NCBI GenBank assembly: GCA_003255025.1
Contig: QANY01005052.1
Location: 744,001 to 808,000, forward strand
Length of the DNA: 64,000 nt
Source: Datisca glomerata
Taxonomy: Eukaryota > Streptophyta > Magnoliopsida > Cucurbitales > Datiscaceae
Direction: 5' to 3'
Shown here: in pieces, positions 25,511-36,759 of the stretch
Layout: every line of letters starts with the position of its first letter
Position numbering within the stretch: the stretch's first letter is position 1
Made by a program: the position numbers and the translations under genes
The notes under the pieces: model-generated
Told to the model about the DNA's origin: nothing
Database searches by the model: none
The model's input: only the letters and a program-made list of their open reading frames with translations

Positions 25511-27732
25511 ATGGTAATGGAGGCGGCGAGAGAAGAGAGTCCGAGGAGTCCTGAGGCGAAACTGGGAATGCAAGTGGAGGATCTGTGGGACGTGCAAGAG
25601 CCACAGCTTACTCCAACAGAGAAGCTTAATGCTTGCTTTGAGAGCATCCCTGTTTCTTCCTTCCCTCCTGCTTCTTCTGATCAAGGTTTCTTTCTTTCTT
25701 CCCTTTAATTTTTACCTATAATTTCTTATTTTGGATCAACCCATTAAAAACAAAAGTGATTGGAATTGTATATGATTGATTACTATGTATTGTTTGGCTG
25801 CCGAGAAATTAACTGAGAAAAAAAGGATTTGAAGGCAGAATCATGTTTTTTATTCAATTTCTGATCGTAAATTTTGGAGTCAATTTGAAAATCTAGTCAT
25901 ATTGGGAAAACTTTAGTTGGTATCATTTTAACTGATCGTTAATCTTTTCGGGTTCTTTCCTAATTGTTATGAATGAATTGCTGATAATAACGTTGGTCGT
26001 TTTGATCAGTAATCGAGATAAAATCGGACATTAGTCTAGCGGAGGCTGTACAAATTCTGGCTCAACACCGAATCCTTAGTGCACCAGTGGTGGATGTTGA
26101 TGCACCTGAGGATGCTAGTTGGATTGACAGATACATTGGTATGGTTGAGTTTGCAGGCATTGCCGTCTGGCTTCTATATCAGGTTTACTAATTCTAACCA
26201 ATGATTGTAGTTCTATATGTAGTATGTTTTTATAGCTTATTTGCTGATGAATTTATCTTCTTGACAGTCCGAACCTCCCTCACCGAGAAGTCCAGCCAGT
26301 GGTACGGCTCTGGCGGCGGCGGCTAGCGGAGTTACTTCCCCTTTTGAACTCGGGCTCTTGGGCACAGACTCCGCTGCAGCGACTTCTGGGAGCTTTTTCG
26401 AGGATCTAACTTCTTCTGATTTATACAAGACCACAAAGGTTAGAGTTCTGATATGGAATATCATCCTTCGAATGTTGTTGATTCCGATATCTCCACATGC
26501 TCTTAGTTTCTTTGGATACATTGGAATGTTATCCCCACATTGCCTAATTATTCCTATTCTAGCTAGATATAAGACTCGAGTATCGATCTCCTTAGCAGTT
26601 TAGGTTTTAAGGAGTGCTCAAGTTGATGTTTTTAATTTGATATCAAAGTTTGAAGGGGTCTTTGTTCGTGTTGCTTTTGTTCGACTATTTATATCGCTTA
26701 GTTCAGTTAGTTTAGTATACTGTTTGGTCCAGCAGATTGTGTAAGAATGTTGTTGCACATCGTCTGGATATCTCCCTTATGTACTACTTAGTTACACGAT
26801 CTTAGTACCCCTCTACTTAACACTTAAATTTAAAGGAGTGATCGGGCTGAACTTTTCAATTGATATCTCCGCATGCGTTTAGCTTCTTTAATCTTCAATA
26901 TTAACTCTCATTGCATATATTCAGGTGCGAGATATATCGGGGACTTTCCGGTGGGCCCCGTTTCTTGCTTTGCAGAAATCAAACTCCTTCTTGACCATGC
27001 TCCTACTGCTTTCCAACTACAAAATGAAGAGCATTCCAGTGGTAGACTTGGGTGAGGGAAAGATTGATAACATCATTACACAATCAGCTGTTATTCACAT
27101 GTTAGCCGAATGCGCGGGCCTTCAATGGTTCGAAAGTTGGGGAAAGAAAACACTATCCGAACTCGGTCTTCCCGTGATGGCACCTAATACTATGATCAAG
27201 GTATATGAGAACGAGCCAGTGCTTCAAGCATTTAAACTGATGAGGAAGAAGAGGGTTGGAGGTGTACCTGTGGTTGAAAGTGGTGGTAACAAGGCAATAG
27301 GTAATATAAGTCTTAGAGACATCCATTTCCTGCTTACTGCTCCAGAGATCTACCATAACTATAGGTTTGTATCCCCCGAACATCTCGCTTTCTTTATTTT
27401 CGTTTCTGCAGATATATGAGTGAAGATCTTGATTTGGTTATGACAGGTCTATAACAGCAAAGAATTTCTTGATGGCGGTTAGGAGTTATTTAGAGAAGCA
27501 TCAAGAGGTCTCACCGCTAATTACGTGCAACAAGGATCATACGATTAAGGATTTGATTTTGATGCTTGATTCCGAGAAGATCCACCGGGTATACGTGGTG
27601 GATGACGATGGAAATCTCGAGGGAGTTATTACGCTTAGAGACATCATCTCAAGGCTTGTTCATGAGCCTCGTGGCTATTTCGGCGATTTCTTCGATGGCG
27701 TTCTTCCGTTGCCTCTTAACAGCAGGGTTTAA
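25511..27732 (+). CDS. KING1: SnRK1 regulatory gamma-type subunit with CBS domains (KING1-like)
   Basis: This is a regulatory subunit of the SNF1-related energy-sensing kinase SnRK1. Five exons join in frame with GT-AG introns: 25511-25685, 26010-26182, 26268-26438, 26925-27364 and 27447-27732. The product is 414 aa, close to Arabidopsis KING1. The N-terminus has SPEAKLGMQVEDLWD. CBS repeats follow: one with LAEAVQILAQHRILSAPVVD and RYIGMVEF, a second with RDISGTFRWAPFLALQKSNS and YKMKSIPVVDLGEG, a third with EPVLQAFKLMRKKRVGGVPV, and a fourth ending IHRVYVVDDDGNLEGVITLR. The tail RGYFGDFFDGVLPLPLNSRV is characteristic of KING1. The variable insert in exon 3 is Ala/Ser-rich. A second ATG at 25517 could also serve as start. 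Confidence 0.95.
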
Positions 27733-27907
27733 GAGCTTTCTGTTCATGTGTTACATAGATTAACCACTTTTTTGCTCCATTTTTCTTCTTCTTTTGGTTC
27801 TTCCTTCCATTTGTGGCTGTAACATAGGCAAGTCTTTTGACATAGTTTTCTGTAAATGTTCCACGGCTGTCAACTCGAAGTCGACGTGATGTAACCTTTT
27901 TTATTCC

Positions 27908-27913
27908 AATAAA
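27908..27913 (+). terminator. Candidate polyadenylation signal of KING1
   Basis: A canonical AATAAA stands about 175 bp after the stop codon, in an AT-rich context. The assignment rests on motif and position only. Confidence 0.5.
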
Positions 27914-29493
27914 AAATATTCAATCTTCCTATGGTTTTTGTTAGACTTCTCACTGATTCAGTCACTTTCTTAAGAGTGTTTATTACGTTCCTGTAAAATT
28001 TTCCCAGTTTGTAGATTACGTTGAGCGGTCAAGACATTGCTATGAACTTCTATTGGCATAACAGCATTGTTTTGTTTTAGTGCTTAGTGTAATGGGTGCT
28101 CAGAAACCATCAAGCCAAAATCCGAAACAGGTTTCTTTACTTTTTCTGTTCAAATTGACTTCAAAATGAACTTGGAACAGCTGTTTTAACGACTGGTGCG
28201 ACTGACTACAAGATTTGCACTATGCAGGCCACTATAGTCTACTGTTTTGAGACAATACCGCGACCTCTTTTTTGCCAATTCTCCGTTTTTCTGAAAAGAA
28301 ACTTGGATCAAGAATCCAGAAATGACTAAACTAACTGGTACTTGTAGATTCAATGTAGTATATTTGACTGCCTTATCATTGTATTCTTATCAGGTCCCTT
28401 GTCATGTTGATCGTCTGCTTGCTAATCTGCTTTGCAGTTTCCATTTTCATAGCAGTGAGCTCCTGGAAGGCTGGAAGCTGTCCAAGCTTCCAGTTTTTGA
28501 TTCCGTCAATAGCTAGCTATCCTAGTACATAAACTGTGTCCAAGTAAACCTGAGATCAGGATCTCCTTCTGTTTTGACATTATGTGGAATTTGAAAATAT
28601 AGTTCCTAATTTCTATTATTAGCAATAGACATTCATCTTCCCACTCGGTAAAAGTTACAAACACAGTTACTTGTCCTCGTCACGTGCAACTGACACCCAC
28701 TTTCATCTCCTATGCTTCTTATCTTCCCTGTCCTGGAAGATTTACCAAGTACTTGATACTCATTAGCATAGTGACTACTTGACACTGACATCCAACAAAT
28801 CTGGTTGCCTCATTCTATAATAAGCACCAGTCAACAACATTCAGTCAATAGTTGACTGGAAGCTCAGAAGAAATTTTACAAATTTGGGACCATGTATGTC
28901 ATCTAAATTCCTTTTCAGAATGCGTATCCCCTTCCCACATTATACTCCACCAATTTTGCTTACGTATAACCCAACTGCCACAGCTTTACACGGTACACAT
29001 GCATTCACAATGAACTAACAACAATGGCTGACAGACTTCTGTAACACATAATTTAAATGTACTTCTTATAATTCTGGCAACATGTTGTCTTCTACTCTGA
29101 TGATTCTTCCTTTAGAGGATGAAATAGTCAAAACCATTCATTTCCATACAACAATTTACAGAAGAATAATCAACGGTTTGCTTGTTCTCCCATATTCATG
29201 ATCCAATGTAGCTTTAGCTAGTAAATTTCATGCATATAATGGACGTGGGAAGTATTTCAACATCAGTTGAATAAGTTATGACAAAAAAATGCTTAAATCT
29301 GACAAAATATACAAAACATAAAACTAAAGTGTATGACAAGTGTAAGAGGTATGACAGTGTACAAAGGGATGAGAGAGAATTCTCATCGTTAACATATATG
29401 ATCAGATAATCGTGAAGTTAACTTTATCAAATTACGCTAGTATGGCCGCGGTCCATAAGATCACTGGTTAAACTTGTTACCAGATTCCTGTAT
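27914..29493. other. Intergenic region between convergent KING1 and EXO70B1 genes
   Basis: It contains the two 3' UTRs. Scattered short frames show no recognisable similarity. No transposon ends or RNA genes were seen. Confidence 0.5.
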
Positions 29494-31449
29494 CTATGTA
29501 CTTTTTCTTCGCAGGTGATGTATAACTGCAGGCGACCCCTCAAACAGATCCAATAAATAGTTCTCCAAATCATCAGCCGTGTACTTTATGTACTTCCCAG
29601 CATGTCTTCCACTCTCTAGCTGATTGCCAAACCTTCCCAGGAAGGCCCTATAAGCCGGAATCACCTTTTCGGATATAGATAACCTAAGCTCTTCACGAAG
29701 TTGAGCATCGGGAACCTTCCAAGCCGTCTGAGCCCTATAGATATCCTCAAAACCTGCATTGAAGTTCTTAAACCTTTCCTTCAAAGCCACCTTGGAGGCG
29801 TTACTTGTGCTCCCACCAATACCTTCGTCTCTTAAATAGGACAGCACTTTGGTCCAAGAAGCTCTAAGATAACTTGTTGCGTATTGGCGAACTTGGCCGC
29901 GGTGCTTCCTAATCCAGTCATCTCCCAAAAGCTTGTGTAGATCTGAATCCTTCACTTTCTGCACTACGTACAGTATATTGTTCATGAGAAATACACTCTG
30001 TATTGCACCGTCGTCATAGAGTCTTGATTTCTCATCCAGATTTGACTTGAGAGATGTTATTAACAAAAGCAGTCTACTAGCTACAGGAGACATGTTATCT
30101 AACTGAAAATTTTCGCCATTATCTTTCTGCAAACGAGCCAGTTCTTCTTCCACGCTTTCTAGAAGTGAGTTAAGTGTGTCATTATAATCCACAAGGAGCT
30201 TCACGTAATTCATCACGTACCGAGTAAGCGGATGAATCTCAGCATTCAGAGTCGCTTTTTTAGAAGTCTCACTCCGAACAGCTTTCTCAAACTCCGCAAA
30301 TGTTCCCCTCGCTGCCTCTCCCAGTCCAGAGAGCACTCCGCGAGCCTCGGCTATCACTATCTCATCTGTAACTATTGATAGCAAATCTGGCATGATATCC
30401 GCCCATGCTTCATACATATCCAAAATCCGAAATAGCTTCTCTGGTGACTTTTTCCCAATAGCCACTGCCTCACCAAAATTCAACAACTGCATCACACATC
30501 CCTTAGAAGTCTCACTGAAGCAAACCTCCTTAGACTCACCAGACCCATAAAAAATGTGATCGGACAGTCTCTTCTCGCCTGTCAGAAGAACCTGTACGAA
30601 GATTTTTACAGCTTGAATCCATTTCTTCATCTTCTCGTCCAATAGTTTCCAGTCGGTTTTCTGAACCTCCTCGATGCTGAGCCTCTCGACACCAAGAATC
30701 GACAAACACTCATCCAATGCATCTCGGCGAACGCTACTGTACACCTGAACACACTCTTTCTCGTAACCGGAGCGAATCATCCGATCGGCAATCTCTCTCA
30801 GCTCAACGACCGCATCGGGGTGTAACAAATCGACGCTCACGTCGTCACCCAAACTCGCACCCCGCTCATGAAATCGTTCCGAACTGCGATCCCCCTCTTC
30901 AAAGCTCTCAAATTCATCGTCAATTTCCCCGTCGTTGACCGCGAACGATAGTGAAACTCTGCGGATCGAGCCGTAGAGTCGCTCGGCGTCAAGAGGGACC
31001 GTGTTTCGGATCAGGATGTGCCGGACTTCGTCCTCGAGACGAGACATCGCAAGCTGGATCGCGTTGTCCGCCCGGTCCACGATCTCAGCCGACTCGGACC
31101 GAATCGAAAGGTCCTCGAGTAACTGGAGGATCTCGTCAACGGCTGATAAGTACTCGGCCGCCTCGTCCGGCGAGTCATCCCAATGAAGGGAGACTCTAGA
31201 ATCTCCAGAATGGGAGTCCCAACGAAGAATCACCTTCAAAGCGTCTTCAAGACGGTCCTCCTCATTCTTTGAATCCTCGCCGTTGATCAAATTGGAAATA
31301 TTGGAGAGGCGGTTATCGAAGCTGGAAAAGATCAGGAGCATGTCCTCGCGGACCTCTTTGGGGGTGTTGAGGCTCTTAACGATCTGCTGAGCCGTGGCCA
31401 AGACTCGGTCCTCAGCACTGCCGCCAACACTCGTTGTCGTGGTAGCCAT
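29494..31449 (-). CDS. EXO70B1: Exocyst complex subunit EXO70B1-like
   Basis: This is an intronless gene for a 651-aa exocyst subunit; the exocyst tethers secretory vesicles at the plasma membrane. Arabidopsis EXO70B1 also acts in autophagy-related transport and immunity. The start at 31449 ([20 protein letters not shown]) matches EXO70B N-termini. The N-terminal half holds helical regions such as [17 protein letters not shown] and [16 protein letters not shown] and an acidic insert. The Exo70 domain covers roughly residues 270-640, with [51 protein letters not shown] and [18 protein letters not shown]. It ends with a Lys/Arg-rich tail. The frame is open 93 codons further upstream, but that part is low complexity and looks like 5' UTR. 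The B1 assignment over B2 is likely but not proved. Confidence 0.93.
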   Translation of the reverse strand: MATTTTSVGGSAEDRVLATAQQIVKSLNTPKEVREDMLLIFSSFDNRLSNISNLINGEDSKNEEDRLEDALKVILRWDSHSGDSRVSLHWDDSPDEAAEYLSAVDEILQLLEDLSIRSESAEIVDRADNAIQLAMSRLEDEVRHILIRNTVPLDAERLYGSIRRVSLSFAVNDGEIDDEFESFEEGDRSSERFHERGASLGDDVSVDLLHPDAVVELREIADRMIRSGYEKECVQVYSSVRRDALDECLSILGVERLSIEEVQKTDWKLLDEKMKKWIQAVKIFVQVLLTGEKRLSDHIFYGSGESKEVCFSETSKGCVMQLLNFGEAVAIGKKSPEKLFRILDMYEAWADIMPDLLSIVTDEIVIAEARGVLSGLGEAARGTFAEFEKAVRSETSKKATLNAEIHPLTRYVMNYVKLLVDYNDTLNSLLESVEEELARLQKDNGENFQLDNMSPVASRLLLLITSLKSNLDEKSRLYDDGAIQSVFLMNNILYVVQKVKDSDLHKLLGDDWIRKHRGQVRQYATSYLRASWTKVLSYLRDEGIGGSTSNASKVALKERFKNFNAGFEDIYRAQTAWKVPDAQLREELRLSISEKVIPAYRAFLGRFGNQLESGRHAGKYIKYTADDLENYLLDLFEGSPAVIHHLRRKST

Positions 31450-31916
31450 AACTAGTGTGAGAGAGAGAACTTCAAAGGGGTTGAAAGCTGAAACTCGTGA
31501 AAGTATCAGCGCTTTCGTGGGGGACATAGGGAAGCCATTTCCTTCCCTGTTTTGGTCTCTCTCTCTCTGTCTGTAGCTAGATATAGATATTGGTTTATTA
31601 GGATTGGGGAGAAGGGAGTGTGAACACTTTGAGGAAGGGGGGATTGGGGAGGTTTTGAGGTCTCTCTCTGCAACTGAAAATACGAAACAAACAGTTGTGC
31701 CGGCTGTGGCTTGGTTGGCTTTTGACAACTACCTCAACAAGTCTCGTCGTGCTGTTGGACTTTTGAAAACTCTTGAGAATTCTTAACCCTCCTTCTGCCG
31801 TTCTCCGTTCTCTCTTTGGATTTGGGGTTTCCCACTTTGTCACCTACTACAGTTCCTTTCTTTCTCATTTTTATTTGAGTTTTTTTTAAATCAAACTCGT
31901 GCATTAATTATTTTAC
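31450..31916 (-). promoter_or_regulatory. EXO70B1 5' UTR and proximal promoter
   Basis: CT/GA-rich tracts just upstream of the ATG are typical of plant 5' UTRs. The sequence up to the Mutator-like element at about 31917 is less than 500 bp, so the element sits close to or within the promoter. No specific TATA box is assigned. Confidence 0.4.
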
Positions 31917-32369
31917 AGAAGTCAATCTCTTCATTAATTTTTGTTTATCCTGATTTCTCGTCTATTTTCTTTCACTTTTTTTATTTTTTTTCACATTGCC
32001 CTTCTTACAAACTGTCAAATCAAATATCACGGTCTACTCACTTAACACCCAAAACCTCCCTACCACCTTATTTCTCCTTCTTCATTTTTCATTTTTCTAC
32101 TTCTTCTTCATTTTCTTCTCTGTTTTCCTCTTCGTTTTTATTTTCTTCTTTCTACAAAGCTTGAATCGTCATGAGTTTTATGAAAATATTTATTTGTTTT
32201 CTTCTTTGTGGAACATTGTTTGAAGTTCACTTATTATACATGATCACTGATTTCCATGGTCGATTGCATCCCGAGGACTTTTTTGGCCTCAAAGCATGCA
32301 GTGGGAACAACACTTAGGATATCTCTCGTAAATGTTTTTGTAGCAGCATTGAAGTCCTATGTGCTATAC

Positions 32370-32830
32370 AAGATGATAATGTAGTGTAAACGAGGTCTAC
32401 ATGAGTTACACGAGCCTCGTGTAGTTATCGTGTAGACTACACGCAGGATACACGATCCTTGTGTAAAATTACACGATCATCGTGTAGTACATCAGAAACT
32501 TCTTCAGTAGTTCACGAGCATCATGTAGCGTCTATTACTCTACACGAGGACTACACGATCATCGTGTAGTGTCATCGTGTCGTGTACAGGATGATCACGT
32601 GATGATCATGTACTCCTCGTGTACACCACACGATCCTCATGTAGTCATCATGTACACTATACGATCATTGTGTAGTACTCGTATAGTCTATACAATGGAA
32701 CTACACGATCATCGTGTAGTCACCGTGTACCTTACACGATTACACTACACGATCATCGTGTAGTCACCATGTAGGACCTATTGCAGTACACGATGACTAC
32801 ACGATGGCTACACGATCATCGTGTAATATT
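32370..32830. repeat. Palindromic CACGAT array, copy 2
   Basis: Dense CTACACGATCATCGTGTAG-type motifs alternate with variants such as CACGAGG and CGTGTACTC. They are near-perfect inverted repeats on a 9-10 bp half-unit and the same kind of motif as at 9-11 kb. Confidence 0.85.
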
Positions 32831-33639
32831 CCATTTCATTATGTATTCTTCTTGTACTGATTTCCTTCATTGATGTATATACATATATGTCAGAAGTCCA
32901 AATTTTTGTAATCCATGATAGAGATTGGGTGAAAAATGATACAACAAGGTCTTTTAATATAGAGAAGACCAAATTATTGGAGATATCAACTAACTGCACT
33001 TACCACGAGCTATTGAGTATATTACATGAAAAACTCTAAATAGACCCCTCAAAGTATGATATGTCCATCACATTTTTTATAGAAGCCATGTCCCCCACCC
33101 TCCTGCTGAAATTTTAAAGGATAGAGATTTATAATTTTTATTAAGAAGAATGAATCAGAATCACTTCGAAACCCATTATTTGTAACTACCAAGCCTAAAT
33201 TTTTTTTATTTCAAAGCTCGGTTCCTAAAACCATAATGTCACAACAAACTCGAGTCCCTGAAACTATAGGGTTATACCAAAGTTGAGTTCCTGAAACACA
33301 AATGTCATGACAACCTTTACATGAAAGCATTCCTCACTTTGAGAGTGTTGATCATTTTGAAATGAACTATCATTATGATGATGTTTTTTTGTCGTGATGA
33401 GAATGATGTTTTTGAGGATGAGGATGTTGATGTTGATGCTGATGATGATGATGATTTTGATTAGAGGGCGTATGATGATGCAATCCATGGAGATGACCAT
33501 GATGAAGCCATCAGTGGAGACGACCATACAACAATTCCAGACTTGAATACTGGTGGTGAACCCGAGACCATTTGTCCATTGCCATCATAACCTGATTTGA
33601 ATTAACAACGTCTCGGGTCCAGTGAGCAATGAGCTGATT

Positions 33640-34135
33640 TGAATCAGCTTGTAACATACACAATAAATATGGATGATTTGTACAATGATAAATTCGAGCT
33701 ACTTAAGGTAGCTCGTATGATGGTCATCTAGAGAAATTTTGAGCTTCGGATCTTCAAGACAAATCACTCAATATTTGTACTTGTATGTGTTGAGAAAACT
33801 TTCCATGGAGGTTACGGGCCATGAAATTGAAAAATTATCCATACTTCAAAATTACAAAGTTCATCAATACACAAACATGCACATTTGAAGTGTTGAGACA
33901 TGAACACCATCAGGCTATATTTTCATTGATTGGTCATTCTATAAGGTCCAAATACACGAGTGTCGGATGTATATATAGGCCAAAAGACATAATTGAGGAT
34001 GTTCGGCTTGATTTCGATGTCAATATAAGTTACCATAAAGCATGGAGGGCTGGAGAATATGCTTTGAAATTAGTTTGAGGGTCGCCTGAAGACAACTATA
34101 AGATGCTCCCAGCATATTGTCACTTAGAATAAAAA
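33640..34135 (+). pseudogene. MULE transposase N-terminal (MuDR) domain remnant
   Basis: Acidic Asp-rich sequence (33360-33490) is followed by YNDKFELLKVARMMVI, NFELRIFKTN, LRAMKLKNYPYFKITKF and HEHHQAIFSLIGHSIRSKY. Then come YRPKDIIEDVRLDFDVNISY, HKAWRAGEYALKLV and RGSPEDNYKMLPAY. These are the MuDR zinc-binding and N-terminal transposase region of plant Mutator elements in order, with a stop at 34078 inside KLV-stop-GSPED. The DDE core that should follow is replaced by the array at 34160. Confidence 0.75.
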
Positions 34136-34159
34136 AATCCATGTACTTATTTTTTATTT

Positions 34160-34260
34160 TGCCATCATAATGTCTACACGAGGTGATGTGAATGCCTCAT
34201 GTAGACTTTATGTAGTCTACACGAGTCAACGTGAAGGCCTCGTGTAGACTACATGAAGTT
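34160..34260. repeat. Palindromic CACGAGG/CCTCGTG array, copy 3
   Basis: GTCTACACGAGGTGATGTGA, TCTACACGAGTCAACGTGAA and GCCTCGTGTAGACTACATGA are variants of the same palindromic motif, placed exactly where coding similarity to MuDR ends. Confidence 0.7.
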
Positions 34261-34279
34261 TAATTAAGTTCAAAAACAA

Positions 34280-35180
34280 ATATTACTTACTTGCAGGATC
34301 AAAGAACCAATATTGATTCTGATATGAGGGTTGTAGTCTTGCAAATCCATCCTCATGCGCTCCAGGTATGCATCGAGATGTTGCGATGTAGTAAAGATTA
34401 GATTAGTTAATATATTTATATTTATTTAAAATATCACATTAAAAAAGATTATAAATTTTGAACCAGATAACGTCAACGGTGTAAAATCCAATATCTACTT
34501 TCTCGTTCCTATACAACATAATTATAGATCAAAATTAGGTACACGATTGGTTTACCACAAAGTGGTTACACGAGGTCAGTGTAACCCTCGTGTATACTGC
34601 ACGAGGCCATTGTAATCATTGTGTATACTATATGATGGATATACAAGGTCAGTGTAACCATCGTGTATACTACATGATGGCTACGCGAACTCACTATAAC
34701 CATCATGTATGAGAACAAGAAGTAAAATTACGAAACATACCTTGCCCTTGGGGAGGTGAACCAGGTATTAGAACGGGCTTCATCCTCTGGAGATACATCA
34801 CCATATGGTTGAAAATGTTTGAAGTCCGTTTGGGCAACGATATTCTCATTAACTTTTTTCCTTCGCTACTTCTTCTTTTCAACTTGTTTGGTTTCCCAAG
34901 TAGGTGAATCTAGGACCCGGGATCTCTTTATCTTCCTCTTACCGAGTTCACAAAGGCAGACGAGCTCTTTTTCTTCTCCATCGTTGGACTGCTCCGTTGA
35001 TCGAACCAAATCCATTAATGCAGGTAGTATTGATGCAACCGTTTCTTCTTCTCTTCTTGTTTCTTCTTCTTCTTTTTCTTCTTCTTCTTCTTCTGCTTTT
35101 TTTTTTTTCAGCTTCTTCTTCTTTTTTATTTCTTGTTTTTCTTCCTCTTTCTTTCTTCTAATTCTTATTTTCTTCACATT
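34280..35180 (-). pseudogene. Ulp1-like (C48 peptidase) gene fragment on the minus strand
   Basis: Read on the minus strand, an acidic Glu-rich run leads into KRKIKRSRVLDSPTWETKQV. Then come FQPYGDVSPEDEARSNTWF, KVDIGFYTVDVIWF and HLDAYLERMRMDLQDYNPHI. The order matches the region just before the catalytic part of Ulp1-like genes carried by plant MULEs. A stop after VEKKK and missing catalytic residues show it is dead. The assignment is by motif order. Confidence 0.45.
34550..34715. repeat. Palindromic CACGA array, copy 4
   Basis: Repeated GTGTATACT(A/G)CA(C/T)GA(T/G)G and GGTCAGTGTAACC(A/C)TCGTG motifs are degenerate relatives of the CACGAT arrays. They lie within the presumed intronic part of the Ulp1-like fragment. 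Confidence 0.65.
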
Positions 35181-35441
35181 CTTCCCATCTCTTTCTTCTT
35201 CTTTGTGTATTTCTTTTTCTTCTGTATTTTCTTCTTTTTGTTCTTCTTTTTCTTTTTTCTCTTCTATTTCTTCTTTTTCTTCTATAACTTTTTTCTCTTT
35301 TTCATCTTCCTTCTTTTCACCTTCCTCCTCCTTATTATCTTCTTTCTCTTCTTCTTATTCTCTTCCTTCTTTTTCTTGTTCTTCTTTCTCACTTTCTCTT
35401 TCTTCTTTCTCTTCTTTTTTTCTTCTTTCTTCTTTTCCTTC

Positions 35442-35515
<74 letters not shown>

Positions 35516-35590
35516 TTCTTCTTCTTCTTCTTCTTCCTTCTCTACCATCTCTTCTTCCTTCTGTTCCTTCTTCATTCTTTTTCTCTTCCT
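35040..35590. repeat. (TTC)n/(GAA)n microsatellite, Glu codons on the minus strand
   Basis: A long TTC/CTC-rich tract encodes Ser/Phe/Leu on the plus strand and Glu/Lys on the minus strand. The minus reading fits the acidic linker of the Ulp1-like gene, expanded by slippage. The plus-strand frames of up to 274 codons are artefacts. Confidence 0.85.
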
Positions 35591-35649
35591 TCTCACTCTT
35601 TGTCTCCTCCCCATCGCTCTCCATCATCATGGCAGATCAATGATAAAAT

Positions 35650-36000
35650 GAGTAATCATCTGATTTTGATGTTACCAGATGATCCATTAAAATTTTAATT
35701 TGGGAAATTGCAAAGGAAATGTCTAATTGCATGGGCATAATCTTCTCGATCAAGGTACCACGGATTCTCAAGTGGTATCTGAACACGAGAGTACCAGTTG
35801 ATAATCTTCAAAAAAAAAAAAATTTCGAAGGAGAATGTATGTTGGTGAATTATATTGATAAGTTAATTTATATTACTTTCACATATACTAATTTATATTT
35901 CTTACATTTTTAGTTGACAGTTCTTTCCTTGGTCCCTATTGAGGAGGAGGAAGAAAAAAGATACAGGAGATCAGTAGTTGGAGAGAATGTATGTTTAAAA
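35650..36000 (+). pseudogene. DUF1985-like fragment
   Basis: The plus-strand frames read IKILIWEIAKEMSNCMG, IKVPRILKWYLNTRVPVDNL, then, after an AT-rich gap, LTVLSLVPIEEEEEKRY. This matches the end of the DUF1985 domain (LQIWAYE..., FPRILxW...) and the following L.PxEEE segment found in MULE-borne Ulp1 proteins. A second LFPIEEEANEE copy lies near 36460, so part of the gene was duplicated. Its strand is opposite to that of the Ulp1-like piece. Confidence 0.45.
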
Positions 36001-36019
36001 TCATTTTCTACCATTCTTC

Positions 36020-36400
36020 TTCTTGAACAGACATCGTGTAATCATCGTGTAGACTATACGATGGCTACACTGACCTTGTGTTGTCATCGTGTAGATCAGC
36101 GTAACTATCATGTAGATTACATGGGGTTCGTGTAACCATCATGTAGTCTACATGAGAAATACTTGAGGTCCGTGTAACTGATCGTGTAATCTACACGATG
36201 ACTACACGATGTCCGTGTAACTGATCGTGTAGTCTACATGATGAGTACACGAGGTCCGTAGAACCGATCATGTAGTCTACATGATGAATACACGAGATCC
36301 ATGTAACAAATCGTGTAGTCTACACGATGAATACACGAGGTCCATGTAACCGATCGTGTAGTCTAACACGAGGTTCGCGTAACTGATCATCTAGTCACCC
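36020..36400. repeat. Palindromic CACGAT/CGTGTAG array, copy 5
   Basis: Repeats of about 45-50 bp: GGTCCGTGTAACTGATCGTG, TAGTCTACACGATGANTACAC. At least five copies lie in tandem and differ by single bases. They belong to the same motif family as the other CACGAT arrays. Confidence 0.8.
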
Positions 36401-36759
36401 TTTTCTGGTTTGTCTACTTAATATTATATGTTTTTTCGTCGACGTCTCCTCAGTCACTCTTTCCTATAGAAGAGGAAGCTAATGAGGAGGATAAGTCCAT
36501 TGAAAAGGAAGAGGAGAAGAAGAAGATGAGGAGGAGGTCTGAGGAGGCCATTGAAAAAATAGAGGAGAAGAAGATTGTGTCCAAGAAATTCAATGGACAT
36601 GAATATTGAGTGAAAAAATGTATAATTGGAATTTATGGAGATAAATTCACCAGATATTTGAATCCTAAACTTTGTTCATATGGGTCAATTCGGTCTTAGA
36701 AATAGCTTAGAGAACAGGAATAGAAAAATGAACTAAGTTGGATCAAAATGTATTTTGGT

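Larger units (their letters stand above)
31917..36745. mobile_element. Mutator-like element remnant with MuDR, DUF1985 and Ulp1-type pieces and CACGAT arrays
   Basis: The left end (CTTCATTAATTTTTG then TTTATCCTGATTTC near 31935) resembles the array element at 8974 and, weakly, the reverse complement of 36710-36737. Sequence at 31990-32060 matches the array units at 9-11 kb (CTTACAAACTGTCAAATCAA, then AACACCCAAAACCTCCC). Inside are a MuDR N-terminal domain and a DUF1985-like piece on the plus strand and Ulp1-like exons on the minus strand. The MULE catalytic core and the Ulp1 catalytic triad region were not found. Ends are approximate and no 9-bp duplication was identified. Confidence 0.6.

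Noticed and set aside
33264..33527. Ile/Ser-rich minus-strand frame
   Set aside because: It is the shadow of the Asp-rich plus-strand stretch (GAT repeats) before the MuDR domain.
34819..35651. Long Ser/Phe/Leu-rich open frames on the plus strand, up to 274 codons
   Set aside because: They come from the TTC/CTC microsatellite, have no recognisable domain, and overlap a better Glu-rich reading on the other strand.
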